DNA of 64,000 bases from Dillenia suffruticosa (Eukaryota > Streptophyta > Magnoliopsida > Dilleniales > Dilleniaceae): positions 21,168,001-21,232,000 of the forward strand of contig JAVTVX010000035.1 of the NCBI GenBank assembly GCA_033439265.1, in the 5' to 3' direction. Below are positions 34,607 through 47,784 of this stretch, piece by piece (positions within the stretch are counted from its first letter, which is position 1; each line of letters opens with the position of its first letter). Below the pieces are notes generated by a model, which was not told the DNA's origin, made no database searches, and saw only the letters and a program-made list of their open reading frames with translations. A program made the translations under genes and the position numbers.

Positions 34607-37354
34607 CTAAGAAATGTACTCATTTTCGTCAGGGCAAAGTTCCTTCCTAAGTTTATGTGAAAAAAGGCGACAGGCATCCATACTAAGATCAATGGCAGCT
34701 GAGAGGGCAATAAAGAGTGCAGCATCCGCCGGGCATGTCACATGTTGCATGCCAACCTGAATGGTCGGCTTACTGACTTTGCCTTCTCCTTCCACAGTCG
34801 AACCCATCACAAATCCTCGTACTTGAGGCCAAGATCCCAACTTAGGATCCTTAATGGTTGTAGTGTCTATGCAAAATTGGCCTCCTTTTCTCACACTCAT
34901 TGTTGTTTCCGCTAATGGAATACCATTGCTTGGTCCATTGTCTGTAACAAGCTCAAACTTGTAACCAAGTCCATCAATATGTCCTCTCTCTCTCCAAGCC
35001 TCAAGCCTCCCCCATGCCTTCCAACTACTGACAGAGAACCCTTGGGGCCGTAGGATGAGCCATGCACCAGGGTTTGACCTGGAAACACGATCTGAGCCTG
35101 GTGATGGCACAAATGGTGTGATCATGGAAGCAGCAGCCACAGGTGAACCGGATAGGTCATAGACCATAATCATCCATCCTTTTCTTTCTCTTCCGGGCTT
35201 TTCTCTCTCTCCGGAAAATGTACTTATCCACCCTCTATTGCTTGTGGTGAAATCCGAGGGAAGAGATCTGGTTTACAGAAGAGATATATTCTAAGTAAAA
35301 ACCCAACTAGGGAAGAGCAAAACGAAGAAAACAGAATAGTCAAATGAGTGTGTATTAAAGAACAATCTATGAAGTATATGCACATGGAAAGGAATCAAAT
35401 CTTATGGTAGTTAAGCTCGACAGTTTGTCAAGGAGATTAATGTTTGACCAAAGTGAGAAAGCAACTTGATTACGTTTAAAAAATGTTTCTCATTATTGCA
35501 ATTTGCCTTTTCCTAAAACAAAGGAACAAGGTCATCATCACAAGTGTTGGATTAATAGTCTTCATAATAAACAATTTTGGCCATGGAAGGAAAGAAGAAG
35601 GAGGAATTTCATTTTGCTAGCTTTTAATCATATCGGGAGAGAAGATCATAGAGAAAGTTGATGTCAATAACTAATGATTGGAAACACTAAAAAAAAAATT
35701 GCAATTTGCATTGAAGAATGAGAAGGTCTTAGAATCTGTCTAAAGCAGGATATTGGGACGTACTTTATTTTTAGAAATATTGGTATTATATATGAATGCA
35801 GGTATTATATATGAATGCAGTGTTGTCTCATGGGTATCAAAAAATTCAAAAGATTTAACGAAAGTAATTTCATAAAGACAAAACCTAGCCTCTAAAACGA
35901 AATGAAGAAATCCCAATATAGGTAAGAGAGGTCTAAGTTCACACACCAAGCATAATGTTGAAAGGAATATGACTGATTGATCATCTTATCTAGTCGTGGG
36001 AAAACACCTAAACTTCTTAGCATGATTCAAAACTTAGGTAGCCGTTTCAACAACATTAATCAATGTATAAACCTAATCATGCTAAGGAAAGTAAAAGGTT
36101 ACAATCACTGCATGATGGAAGTCTCCTTCACGAAATCCCTAATTCGATTAGCAATTAATTAACTAAATGCAGATTGTACCCTATCTTGAATATGCAGTTG
36201 GGTTTACTATAAACTCTAGAACGGACACAAGGGTTGCTTAGACTGGCAACGAATTATGATGGGAAGAAAATTCTTGGCAAACTAAAGTCAAACCTTGCCA
36301 CAAGTAGAAGCAACCAAAATGTTGCCAGTGAGAATCATTGCTATTGGGGGGAGGGGGTCAAAATTGCTTTTCCTTACCTATAGAATTTAATTATCTTTTT
36401 ACATGAAATGCTATTAATCAATATGAAAACTTTAGTGTATAATTTCTAATATAATAACATAATTAATAAAAATGCATCCCACTAACAAATCAAGGTTAAA
36501 TGAGTTTGAAAAAGAAAATTGCATCAGATAAGGTACGTCCCAACTTGTGGGGTGGTGGTGGTGGTTACAACCTCATGAAATTGACAATCCCACATGCGTA
36601 ATTTAGCACATATCACCACCAACAGGCGGAGGACCAAAATTTTGGGCCCAAATAATAACAGTCAGTAATTTCTTTTCTTTTTATTTTTCAAGAAAAAGAG
36701 CATGTTGGCAAACAGAAACGCATCATAATGCTAAAATGTACCGACTGCATAAAAAACTCACCTACACCTAGAATTCCGGTCTGCGCTGAACTTGCAGCTG
36801 AAAACCGGTTGCCGTATATTCCCTTGTATCTGGAACACAACGGGGCTACACTCTGGTTCACCCCCAAATTGGAAAACGAACCGGGGGTCGGGTTCAGCTC
36901 GGACCATCAAATGTAACCGGGCCGATGCTTTATCCGCCTCTTTCCCAAGTTTCAACCAACCGTTTTGGAACACAATGGGTCGGGTCTTGGTTCCATCAAG
37001 CTTGATGCTGATATGGACCCGGCCCAACAGTTTGCCCGAATTGACTCCGCATGTATGGCCCATCCGACCAGTGTAGACCGAGACCCGGAGACTAATAGTC
37101 TTTCCATTGTAGCGGCGGAGAGTATCAGGGTCGAGGTGGAAACCCGGTGCTGAGGTGAACGAATCAGGCGAGGAATCAGAAGGTGATGAAGATAGAGGAA
37201 TTAGAGCAGTTTGGGTGGGGAAATTCTTGATGCTGAGTTTGCAGAAACATGGGGTTGTTGATGGGTGCACTCCTGAACCGGCCGGTTTCGGTGCTCGTGG
37301 TAGCTTGAGTGCTAGTGATTCCACCATTAGTCTCACAAATGGACATGGATCCAT
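34607..37354 (-). CDS. DUF1005 family protein, function unknown
   Basis: Two exons on the minus strand, 37354-36762 and 35267-34607, encode 417 residues; an Arg codon is split AG/A across a 1.5-kb intron. The protein starts MDPCPFVRLMVESLALKLP and has the PSTTPCFCKLSIKNFPTQ, LRRYNGKTISLRVSVYTG, GRVHISIKLDG, FVFQFGGEPECSPVVFQIQG and SGSPVAAASMITPFVPSPG blocks that mark plant DUF1005 proteins, and ends ELCPDENEYIS. The second exon begins with a basic, Arg/Lys-rich stretch (SGEREKPGRERKGW). There is no signal peptide or membrane segment. Members are known only by sequence; At4g29310 is the one I recall from the matching Arabidopsis block. No biochemical role can be assigned. Both exons are intact, and the TAG stop at 34607-34609 is at the family's usual end. 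Confidence 0.92.
35782..35819. repeat. 19-bp tandem duplication in the DUF1005 intron
   Basis: GGTATTATATATGAATGCA occurs twice in a row without a mismatch, so the duplication is recent. Confidence 0.9.
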
Positions 37355-38519
37355 CTTCTCTTTCTGTCTCTCTCAATTTTAGTTTATGGGATTTTGATGT
37401 AGAAAAGTGGGGAGATGACTAAATGAGCTTTCGTAACATCTATAGTTTTCATGGACCGAATGAGTGTCGGCTCCCAAGGTATTTTAACATTTCACCTCTC
37501 TCTATCTCTCTATCTCTCTATCTCTCTCTCTCGTTTTGTTTGTGCCTTGCTGGAGATTTCTTCAATTTGTTGTCGCGGGGTATAGTTGAGTGGGACCCCT
37601 TCTGTAAGTGACTAAAAACAGCTCATACAAGGCTGTCACCACGTTGTCATATGCCAATGGCTTAAGAGAGTGAGAACACTGGACGTGTTGGGGGGATTTA
37701 TACTTGAAATTTAGGTTATCAGCAATATGTTAATATCTTTATATAATACATACATTTAATTATACAAGAATCACATTATATAAACAAAGTAAGTTCAATT
37801 CCTATAAAAAGATAATTTTAATTTAAAATTTAGAGTTTTCAAACCGAAGATATTAATCAAAATATCATTGCGTAAAGAATTTAATAAAGATTAGTTTTGT
37901 TTTAATTTAAAATACTTGTAGATATATGTAGTGATGATTTTAATTCCATTATTAATATTTCATTAGATATATCTCAGTCCAATTGAATTTATTAATAAAT
38001 GATTTGATTAGGTATATAAGTGATTTTGGAGATTTAAGTATTAAAAGAGTAACACTCTCATTCATTTGCAGGATGAACACGTATGGTGTGGAATTGTTTG
38101 GAGGTTCTCTGATCAGAGTTTTTGGATGGCTGTCAATGACGGCGCTGATGTGTAACGTTCGATTTCTTTTCCGAATCCTTTTACTCTTTGTTTTAAGGTT
38201 TGGTAGTTTTTTTTAACATTCTATTTTAATAGCTACGTGTGTTTCTCCAATTGGCGTCACCCAGCTCATTGCCTCCGCCACCTGTCAAATATATTTCGAT
38301 TCTTTCCATAATTTATTTTTGCCGACTAATTTGTCAATTTTTTTCTCCTTTTGTATCTCGAAAGCGATGTTTTTGTCTGCAATTTCGCTACCTCCTTTTT
38401 CTTTGTTTTTTTTTTTTTTCTAAAAAGAAGTTGTTTAAATAAAAGTAATCTCTCCGCTACCTGATTCAGCAGCAACAATCAATTTCAGATTAAAAAAAAT
38501 ATTAATAAAATAATAAGTT

Positions 38520-38521
<2 letters not shown>

Positions 38522-38571
<50 letters not shown>
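38522..38571. repeat. (CT)25 microsatellite
   Basis: Uninterrupted 50-bp tract. Confidence 0.96.
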
Positions 38572-38574
<3 letters not shown>

Positions 38575-39940
38575 GCATCGCACTCACGGTCATTTTTGTT
38601 GCATTGCTACGCAACAAATATTACATGGGGGCAGTCATATTTTAATCCAACAATAAAGAGCCGGAGGTGGGGGCTTATCTTCTGCAGTACCCAAAGGGGG
38701 AAGAAAAAGGCTTGCATTGATAGAGTTGGAGTGGGGCCACAATCAACCTATTTGTGGACGCTTTTGTGGTACTATAAACGACAAGCTAATTCCAAGGCAG
38801 TAACGTGGGGCCAAAAGTGCTTAGATTGACCACGTGTTGTCTTGTCATTGGTTTATCCATTAATGGTGGGTGTTTTGGATTTTCCTAGGAAGAATATTTT
38901 CGTAAAGATTTGTGTGGGCAAAAGTCCTTCTCATGATCCAAAATCGATCGGAATCCTAGACTAACCCATAATAATTTGTTATTTGCACCATGTGACCTTC
39001 ATTTTCAATTTTGACATTAATAATTTTAAGTATATTCAAAGAATTAATAATAATAGGCTAATGTGTATTGTAACAAAAAAATAAAAACGGATACATAATG
39101 ATACAAAAACAATACTTTATAAAAACACAAAAAAAAAAGAAATTATGAATAAAAGAGTAAATATAAAAATAATGATCAAATATATAGTTATTAATTATAA
39201 AATAAATAATATGAAAAATAAAAATTATAATTACATAAATAAATCAATCATTAAATATGAAAAAATATGTAAATATAGAAAATATAAAGATTTCTATATA
39301 AATATTAATTAATTTAATATATTAAAATATTTTTAAAATGTTTTAGAAATGCAAAACATTTTGAAATCAAAGAACCATCGGTGTTAAGAAATTTTTGTGC
39401 ATTATAAAATATGAATGATATTTCTTATTATTCATTCAAGAAATGACGAAAAAAAACTTTTACGTTTATTTAAGATGATAAAAAAGAAATGAGATTGTCT
39501 AGAAGTTAAATTTACCATACTTACATTCTATCTGTACCATACAAAGGGTATGAATCACTGAAAATACGAATAAGATGACAACAAATATCATATTGGTATT
39601 GATATAATATTTAAAGTAACAAATCCCGTCAATAGCAATATAAATTAGAATTACAAATTCAAAGTATATACAGCAATTATGATTTTCTCAAATTTTATTT
39701 TAGAGGTGACGTATAAACTATACAAAAATCCATAGGAAATGTATTGTATAATATGTTACTCCAATCGGTAAACTTTTGTAGATGGCATGGCTTTTTTGCA
39801 TGTATAGAAGCAGGTGATTAAATAAGGTTATCAGAATTTTTTATGATTTGTTGCATTGATATTGGATGTGTGGGTGCATTTTATGTGAAGCAGATCACAC
39901 ACACGTCATTCATTTTTTAATAATGAAAAATTGATACTAA

Positions 39941-40122
39941 CGGATAATTAGTTTAATGGAACGATATGTAAAATCTTTTAATTAAGTTTCAGATTTGAAT
40001 TTGAAAATGAAAAAAACTATACTGAAGAATTATACCCTAATAGGGCCTTGTAATAGTCAAATTGAATTAGTCAAAATATGATTTTAGAGATCGATCTTAG
40101 ATAAAAAAAAAAAAAAAAAAAA
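39941..40122 (+). mobile_element. SINE copy (family A), 20-A tail
   Basis: GATAATTAGTTTAATGGAACG as box A region and AGTTTCAGATTTGAATTTG as box B region are followed by AAAAAACTATACTGAAG, TATACCCTAATAGGG, GAATTAGTCAAAATATG and GATTTTAGAGATCGATC, then about 20 A residues at 40103-40122. The long tail suggests one of the younger copies. Confidence 0.6.
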
Positions 40123-40429
40123 GGAGAAAAAGAAAAGAAAGATGGATACAGCTTATGCTCAATGTACTATGGCGTGAAGTTGGAGTAGGCAAAGAGGGAC
40201 AACCCACTTTGGGGGTCTCCATCCTGTTCAAATTGGGCTGTTTTGGTGGGCCTCCACACAACACCTCGATCGGGGTACCTATTATGCCACTAATCATGGT
40301 TCATGATCATTCACTTGCACCAAAACCACAAACTAAAAGAAAAAGTTTTGGTAGCTAAACTTATAATTATAATTAACACACGCCTCATAATGATCAATTA
40401 GTTGCAAGCGGATCGATGGGGCAAATTAT

Positions 40430-40431
<2 letters not shown>

Positions 40432-40477
<46 letters not shown>
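40432..40477. repeat. (CT)23 microsatellite
   Basis: 46-bp tract with no interruption. Confidence 0.95.
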
Positions 40478-40482
<5 letters not shown>

Positions 40483-42329
40483 GACCAAATAATATGTGAT
40501 TATATTTGGATTTGTTTGTTTTCAAAGAAATTTGAGATAGATATGGTTTTAATTTTTAAAGAAAACCAAAACGGCACATTGTTACATGCTTCAATTTTCC
40601 AGTCAGATTTGATACCAAAAAGTAGTTTTTGCTAATTTAGAACTAATTTTTAGGATGTTTAATGTCTCTTGAATTGAATGAATTTGGAAAATTTGAGGTT
40701 GGATAATGGCTTTGTATCAAAGAAGAGAGAATGGTTGACATGTTTTCCACTTCAAGAGTTCTTGCGATGTCCCCGGATACAGAGAACATTCACTTGTCAT
40801 TGTCTTGTTACTTTGACCAGAACTCTGCGAGCCTAGAAAAAGCAACTTTGTTTGAGCCTAAGTTGTGGGTTTTCTACTTAAGCATTTGGGGAGGATGGAG
40901 ATGTAATCACCACTATCTTTTTTTATGCATAATCAAAAGATTTTACACTTGCTACGAAGGATAGTGTTGCCGATTGGTTAGGCAATTTCAAGCAAGTGTG
41001 GAATACAAAACGGCTACCCTCTCTGAATTGAGCATAAGTTCTTTAGGTAAAAATCGAAAATGTAATTACAAATAATAAATAATAATAAGGTCAATACAAG
41101 AAGTAGATAGAGCTCATATTGCAAAACATGTTCACGAAACACTTTAAATTCTTAATTGACCAAGAGTTGTTGTGAACCAGAGTTGAATCATGCTGACTAC
41201 TAACGGCTAATTACTATGCTAGGCTATGCTAAGTTGAGTTACACACGTAGTTATTAAACCCACACGTTAACCCGTGTATATTAAAATTTATGATTCAATC
41301 GATTAAATCGTTGGATCATCGTTGGATCTTTGACACCTATGAAGGGGACAGGTAAAGCCTTTCTAATCACTTCACAACCTCATCAACAATGCCAGCAGAG
41401 GAGACTACAACACAATACAGTTGGGGTGAACTCCTGTGAAAAGGCTACCAACTGGTCAACACATTGATTTGTCTCTGGACAATTTGACTGTGCTATTTGC
41501 TTGAGATGACCCTCCGACATTCCCTCACCAACTTGTCTTTCGCAGTGGATAGGGGAAGGTCCTTGGCAGCAATGAGTGGGCTTGCAATTTCGACGGGAAG
41601 ACATTAGCCTTAATCAAGTTAGCTCCACGGTGCTCACCTGTAAGTTTTCAATTGTCCTAGAGGTAACTATGTTCCGTGACCAAAGTCTTGTTCGTCGAGT
41701 CATAAGGGCACCAAATTTGTCAATCAAGATTTCTTTTTTTCTTTTTTTGATTATACTGAAATTTGATCCCAATTATTAAATTGGGGAAAGGGAATTATGA
41801 CTATTAGACGATCATTTTAAGAGCTTAATTAATCAAGATTTCATGTTTCAATCTTTCGAATAAAAAATACAGGAGCTGGAGGTGCTTGCTTCTTAATCGA
41901 ACTAATAGTTACCTTGAAACGGAATAATCAAAATCAATAAAATTGGTTTTTGGATACCTGTGGGTCAAAAAAGAAAAAAAAAAAAAAAAAACCAGTGTTC
42001 CGTGAGTTGGACTCTAAGACCCATAAGAACCCACTGTTGGCGAGCACAAGCCCAATTGACCCCTTTTAGTCCACAACACCCTGGGCTGAGCCCACCTAAA
42101 GCGATCCACAGGTGCAAGTTTGATTAGTCACGTGCAACACACGAAACATGAAGTTTCTGGGTTCGGATAAATGCCTCACACAAACCAAGAAAGGTTTACT
42201 TGTTGCCTTATAATACGAGTTGAATACAACAAATTTACGTATTTTCTCCAAATTTCTTCGGGGCTAAGAGATTGTGATTGCAAAGAAAATGGAGAAGCGG
42301 CAAAGCAGATATCAGAATTACGGGAAAAA

Positions 42330-45300
42330 ATGTCTTCTGCGGAGTAATCACTCGTTTCCCTCTGCGTTATGTTGGCGGATTTGTTACTTTCTTGTCATTC
42401 TTGTTGATTTGCATTTTGGGGTTTTCGATTTTGAAGTTCAAAATGTGAATTTGTGGGCTTTTTTTTTTTTCAGCAGCTTGTTGTTCGTGAAATGGGTTTT
42501 ATGTGCTTCCTTGAGTTGATTCTTGGTTTTACTATTGGACTTGATTCATTTGCAATGTTTCGAATTGGGGTTTGTCTGTTTTCTTGAATTGAGTTATTAT
42601 CGTTCTTTTGAAAAACCTTACCCCTTTTTGTGCCTACCAAGTTTTGATTTTTCATTTTGGGTTTGTTGATTTTGAAGTTTCTAGTCTGAAGTTTTGGGTT
42701 TTTGTTCAAGAATTGTTGTTTATAAGGTGAGTTTTATGAAATGAGTCTTTGCTTTGTTATTGAATTGATGTCATTTGTAATCTCGTGAGCTGGGTTTATG
42801 ATGTCTTCCTTGAAAAATCTCACACTTTTTTATTCTTTTCTTTTGGGGTTTATTGGTGTGGACAGATTGTTTTGATCTCCTTTATTTGTTCATTCTATAA
42901 TTCGATCTTGGTGTTCATATTCCGTTGAATATACTCAATTTGATGGTTTTGTTGTATTCTTCAATTAGTTATGATTAAACAAGTGATTTTTTCCTTCATG
43001 AGCTTGGTTTGTACCTAAGTGTGTATTGTTTTCTTTGTTTCAGATTCTATGCTTCCCTTCCGCCTATAAGCAAAGCCTCCGGCACTATCTGTCTGTTGGC
43101 TACTACAGCATTCCAGCTTGGATTGTATCATCCCGCACATATTGCATTGATATATGAATTAGTGTTTAAGCACTTTCAGGTACATTTTTCCTAAATTTCC
43201 CAAATAATATACCCTCGTTGTCACTTTTTGATCTCGTACCATGCTTAGATGATTGTAACTTAAGATGTAAAAAGAAAATGTGGAACTTGTAAAGCCACCT
43301 GAATCAAGTAACAACCATTATTGCTTGCGAGATCATGTCTTACAACCTTCGCATTCTGAAGCTTTTCTTGTTGATTTTTAACTTGGCTGTGTGATGGGGA
43401 AGCCACACAACGTAGGTGTACTCATAACTGCAGCCACAAGAATTAGCTAGGTATTGAGGGCTTACTTATAATTTTGGCCAACTTTCGGGCAACATTTTGG
43501 TTTCCATTTCCTTTATTTTTATTTTATTTCCCTTCCTTTTTTCCCCCTTTAACTTTTAGGACTGGACTTCAGTTTGAAGTACTTAGAGGTTAGTGATGCA
43601 ATGTATAAGTGGGTCTGAAAACCCCAGCTGTAAGGACAAAGCACTTTTTGTTGAAAGAACTGAATTGCATTCTGAAGGTTTTCTTGTTGAGTTTTAACTT
43701 GGCTCTGTGATGGGGAAGCCACACAACATAGGTGTACTCATAATCGCAGCCACAAGAATTAGCTTGGTATTGAGGGTTTATAATTTGGGCCAACTTTAGG
43801 GCAACATTTAGGTTTCCATTTCCTTTAGCTTTTAGGACTGGACTTCAGTTTGAAGTACTTCGAGGTTAGCTATGCAATGTATAAATGGGTCTGAAAACCC
43901 CTGCTGTAAGGACAAACCACTTTTTGTTGAAAGAACTGAATTACTTAAGCTTGAAGAACTCTGTTTTTCTCTCTCAATGGTTCTCCTCTTTCTTCTCCTC
44001 TTCTTCGCCCCTATTCTCTTCTTGGTCTTGATTCTCTTTCTCTCTCACTGTTTGGCAGTAACACTCTCACTCTACTTCTGGTTTTTAACCACTGTGCAAT
44101 GACAAGCATTTGGTAAAAATATGACACATACTTCATTACAGTTCTTTTTGGTGCTTGCTTCCCTCAGATTTTGGGTGTAAGGTTCCAGTTAAAGTGAAAT
44201 AAGTAAATTAAACTGTGTGAAACAAAAGGGCCCATTAAGTTAACTCCTCCAACATGTCACAGGGGGAAAAAATCCTTTATTTGCATATATTGCCTATGAC
44301 TGAATGAGGGATTATTAACAAATCTTGCATCTGTAACATGACATTTTGGTCATTTACCATTTAATTGTCAAGCATTTTTTATAAATCATGTCGTTTTTTT
44401 TTGTTTTTTTGCTATTCTTGTTCTTCATTTGCAGTATGAAAGTATTGGATCAGTAGAAGTATTAATTTGGTTATTGTATTTTGAAAGAAACCTGATCCTA
44501 ACTCTGAAGTTCTCTGTTCATACTTAGCTTTTGAAATCTACTTGAATCAAGATCTCTCCATATTTTTGCCCTTAGAAAATCACCTTAGGTTTTCCTCATA
44601 AAAGAGCTTAAATTTGCAGCAACCAGTTGCAATTCTCTCTCTGATAAATTCTGTGTTTCTATTTTCAATCAAGATATAGCTATTTTAAATTGTAGTGACA
44701 TTTTCTCCAGATTCGAAATAAATGAACTTCACTTTGTGATTTGACTTTTAATTCATTTAGGTTTGGAGGTTGATTACAAACTTCTTTTTCCTTGGAAAAT
44801 TTTCAATCAATTTTGGGATACGTCTTTTGATGATGTAAGTGATTGTTCTTGAAATTCTTCTGTCTTTATACTTTGCATGGTTTCTGCTGTCATGATCCTA
44901 TTATATCTGTGGAATCATTTTGAGAATTGCCTTTTGTGAATTTCCATGTAATAATATAAGCATTCCTTGTGTTCTAGAGCAAGGTATAGGGTACAGTTGG
45001 AGAAGGGCCCATTTGAAAGGCGTACAGCTGATTTCTTGTGGATGATGATATTTGGAGCATTGACCTTATTGGTGAGTTCATCTTCTTGTTTTCAATTTAC
45101 ACCCTTGTCTGATGGTATTTGAGGAGTCTTATTGCATGCAAACAAATATTGGAGGCACATGTTGATAGTTAATCAGGAAAATTTAAAAGCTTTAGAGGTG
45201 GAATATAATTCAAAAGATCTCCAACCTGCCCCCTGCCCCCTGCCAACTACTTTCTCATTTTAAAGAAAGGGGGCAGACTATAGAGGCCTTTTTTTTTTGT

Positions 45301-46319
45301 TTTGGGGGGAGGGGGTGTTCTATGGGCAACGTTTGCTTTGATCCTTCCTTTTGGATTTAATCTGCTTCCATTATTGTATTATCACTTACCCACATGGCAA
45401 CTCAACTTTGCAGTAATTTGTCCAATTTTTGAGTGTGTTTACTTGCTATCATTGCACCTGAATTCTCTGCAATCCCTGGGCTGGAATTCCCCTTCTTGGG
45501 GATCTCACTGGTGTTCATGCTTCTGTATGTCTGGAGTAGAGAATTTCCAAATGCCAATATCAACATTTATGGCCCAGTGACGCTCAACGTTATCTTCCAT
45601 GGGCTATGTTGGCCCTAGATGTTATTTTTGGTTCACCTCTTTGACCAGATCTACTGGGGATCCTTGCAGGGCATTTATATTACTTCTTCACTGTTCTACA
45701 TCCACTGGCAGGTGGAAAGAATATGCTGAGAACTCCATATTGGGTGTATCCTTTCTGTTAACGATAACATGCTCATAACACAGACAAACTCACATAACCT
45801 ACTGTTTCACTGTTTTTCTACCACGATATTGGTTCAGGTCTTGCAAATGTTTATATTTTAATTAGACCATTGTCAAGGATCTTGGGGGGAACACTTTAAA
45901 TGCTTCTAGTGAGTAGCCAGAGTGGCAGTGTCTGGCTGCTGCCTGTTGCTACTTTTTCTATATTCTACATGGAAAATAAATAAATAAATAAATAATTAGG
46001 TAGAGTCTGTTAAAAGAATTTAGGCTTAATTTAGGCATTTCTACTCTGGAGCACTCTTAAATTGCTTGATAACGGCCTGTTTGCCCATCTGTTTTCATTC
46101 TCTTTTAAAGCTTTGGGTACTTTTCTTGTTTAAGTTCCTTAATTAATTCGTCACTTGCTCATAGTGTTACCATGTATATTTTCTCTTAACTATGCACATA
46201 GACATAAACTTGTCGCAAAGTGGAGAATAGGTGCACCAGCGGCCAACACTCCTGCTGCTCTGGCTGACAGAGCGACTAGTGTGGCATTCAGTGGGAGATC
46301 CTATAGACCGAATCAATAG
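42330..46319 (+). pseudogene. DER1: Derlin-1, decayed in exon 5
   Basis: Six exon-like blocks match plant Derlin-1, a rhomboid-fold membrane protein of the ER-associated degradation retrotranslocon. Exon 1 (42330-42343), exon 2 (43044-43179, LPPISKASGTICLLATTAF), exon 3 (44761-44834, VWRLITNFFFLGKFSINFG), exon 4 (44978-45071, ARYRVQLEKGPFERRTADFL) and exon 6 (46202-46319, ending VAFSGRSYRPNQ, TAG) join in perfect phase with GT-AG signals. Exon 5 (about 45466-45745) is broken three times: there is no AG acceptor where the family exon starts, about 4 bases are lost near 45587-45596 so the frame shifts, and TGA at 45642-45644 replaces a Leu or Met codon in GSPLxPDLLG. Downstream the old frame is still readable (LLGILAGHLYYFFTVLHPLAGGK). 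The decay is recent. A shortened product using other splicing cannot be excluded. Confidence 0.85.
43351..43944. repeat. direct tandem duplication in Derlin intron 2
   Basis: Copy 1 runs from 43351 to 43666 and copy 2 from 43667 to 43944. Both start GCATTCTGAAG, share GATGGGGAAGCCACACAAC and ACTTCAGTTTGAAGTACTT, and end GTTGAAAGAACTGAATT. Copy 2 is about 38 bp shorter, mainly through loss of a T-rich piece. Confidence 0.85.
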
Positions 46320-47784
46320 TCCCTATGCTCGACCATTCCCACATACTGGAAAAGTTCTTTTTCCTTTGATCAAATTCTTTCTGTTATATTTTTCTGGAGT
46401 GCAATACCTCTAGCAAATGCAGAGTTCGCAAAAGAACTTCTTTGTACTCATGAAATGGAATGTGCTGAATCTGAATGTGGCAAACAGTGTTGATAGAATG
46501 AATTTGCAGATGAATGTGATCTCATGGGTCCATTCACATTTCTCTTTCAGCTTCTCTTGTATGGGTCATATGTCCCACCAAAATGCTTAAAAATATGGGA
46601 AGGTTAGTGCAAGCAAAACGTCTCATGAGCCCACAAGCAGGTTCATCGTTGACGTTGTACTCTTTTAGATCCAAACCTTAACTGCAGCACGTGATACCGA
46701 TTGGTACTTTGACAGATATGTCTGCCTAACTTCGTTAAAAGCTCCTGGCCCTTTTTGAGGCGTCTATCTGAAAAGACAGCAATTCATGAACTAAATGGTC
46801 TGCAAAAGCAGAAGCATACTAAATTATTCTTCTTTATCTATAAGGTACCATACCAAGGTTGTCATTCTTTGTGGTTTAGCCAGGTAAGCTGGGAACCGAG
46901 GATGTACTTTAGTCCCGAGATGGGTTGGAGATGGGGCCTTTGTTCTGTTGGTTGCATCTGAGTCGATGCGTGTGGATGATAATGATGATGATGATTTTGC
47001 AGAGATACCAAGTTAAAAATATTCAATCATTTTGAATATTTTATTGCATTTCTTTGGTGAGTTGGAGTTGAATAAATAATGGAGTTCGTGATGACCATTT
47101 TTATGAGCTAAGATTAAAAATAATTATTCAATGGGCATTACACATATTTGTCCCCAAAAAATGGTAAAGCATAGTGTGTGTGTGTATATATATATATATT
47201 TTTTTTTTTTGACTAAATTGGAGTGACACAATTCTTTTAAATTTCAAATTCTATAACATAGTTTTGAATCATTCAAAATAATCAATGGTGATGAAAGAAA
47301 AGCATAAAAAAGACGGCAAAAATACGATTATAAATCTGGTTGTGTATTTAAATAATATATTGTTAACAAATAATTATCAGATATAGGGTAAAGAGTAAAA
47401 CATCATATATTTTTTTTGAAAAAGAAAAAAGAAAAGAAAAGAAAAGAAACAGGGCAAGGTGGAAAATGAAGCAGGAAAATCGGGGGGAAATGCAGAAATA
47501 AAGGCGGACGTGAATGGCACTAATTCAATCAGGTGGAACGAACGGTTTGGAGTGGGATTTGCCAATGCCACCCATTCCTTGTTATGTCCCTCCTCCTCGT
47601 CCTAGCCAAATTTAGAAGAACGAGTCCGCACCCCAGCATAAAACTTGAGAGACAGAGAGAAAGAGAAGAAAGAGAGACAAGGGAGTGAGAAACTCATAAG
47701 CGAGATTTGAAGAAGAAGAAGAAGAAAAACCAGAGAGAAAGAGAGAGATAGACGTGCATATACAAAACAAATACACACAGAAAA
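46320..47784. other. intergenic between Derlin and profilin 1
   Basis: The first part is probably the old 3' UTR and flank of the Derlin gene. A short (GAT)n tract lies near 46976-46996 and a GT/AT tract near 47174-47200. The last 150 bp are GA-rich and probably form the profilin 5' leader. I see no other gene. Confidence 0.5.

Larger units (their letters stand above)
37355..42329. other. intergenic between DUF1005 and Derlin
   Basis: The stretch carries the DUF1005 promoter side, (CT)25 at 38522-38571, a SINE copy near 40 kb and (CT)23 at 40432-40477. Between about 39000 and 39780 the sequence is extremely AT-rich with no structure I can name. Short frames at 37.98-38.2 and 41.38-41.6 kb match no family I know. 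Confidence 0.5.

Noticed and set aside
41383..41604. Minus-strand ORF with several Cys, possible retroelement piece
   Set aside because: I could not find gag, zinc-knuckle or protease motifs, and no LTR flanks it.
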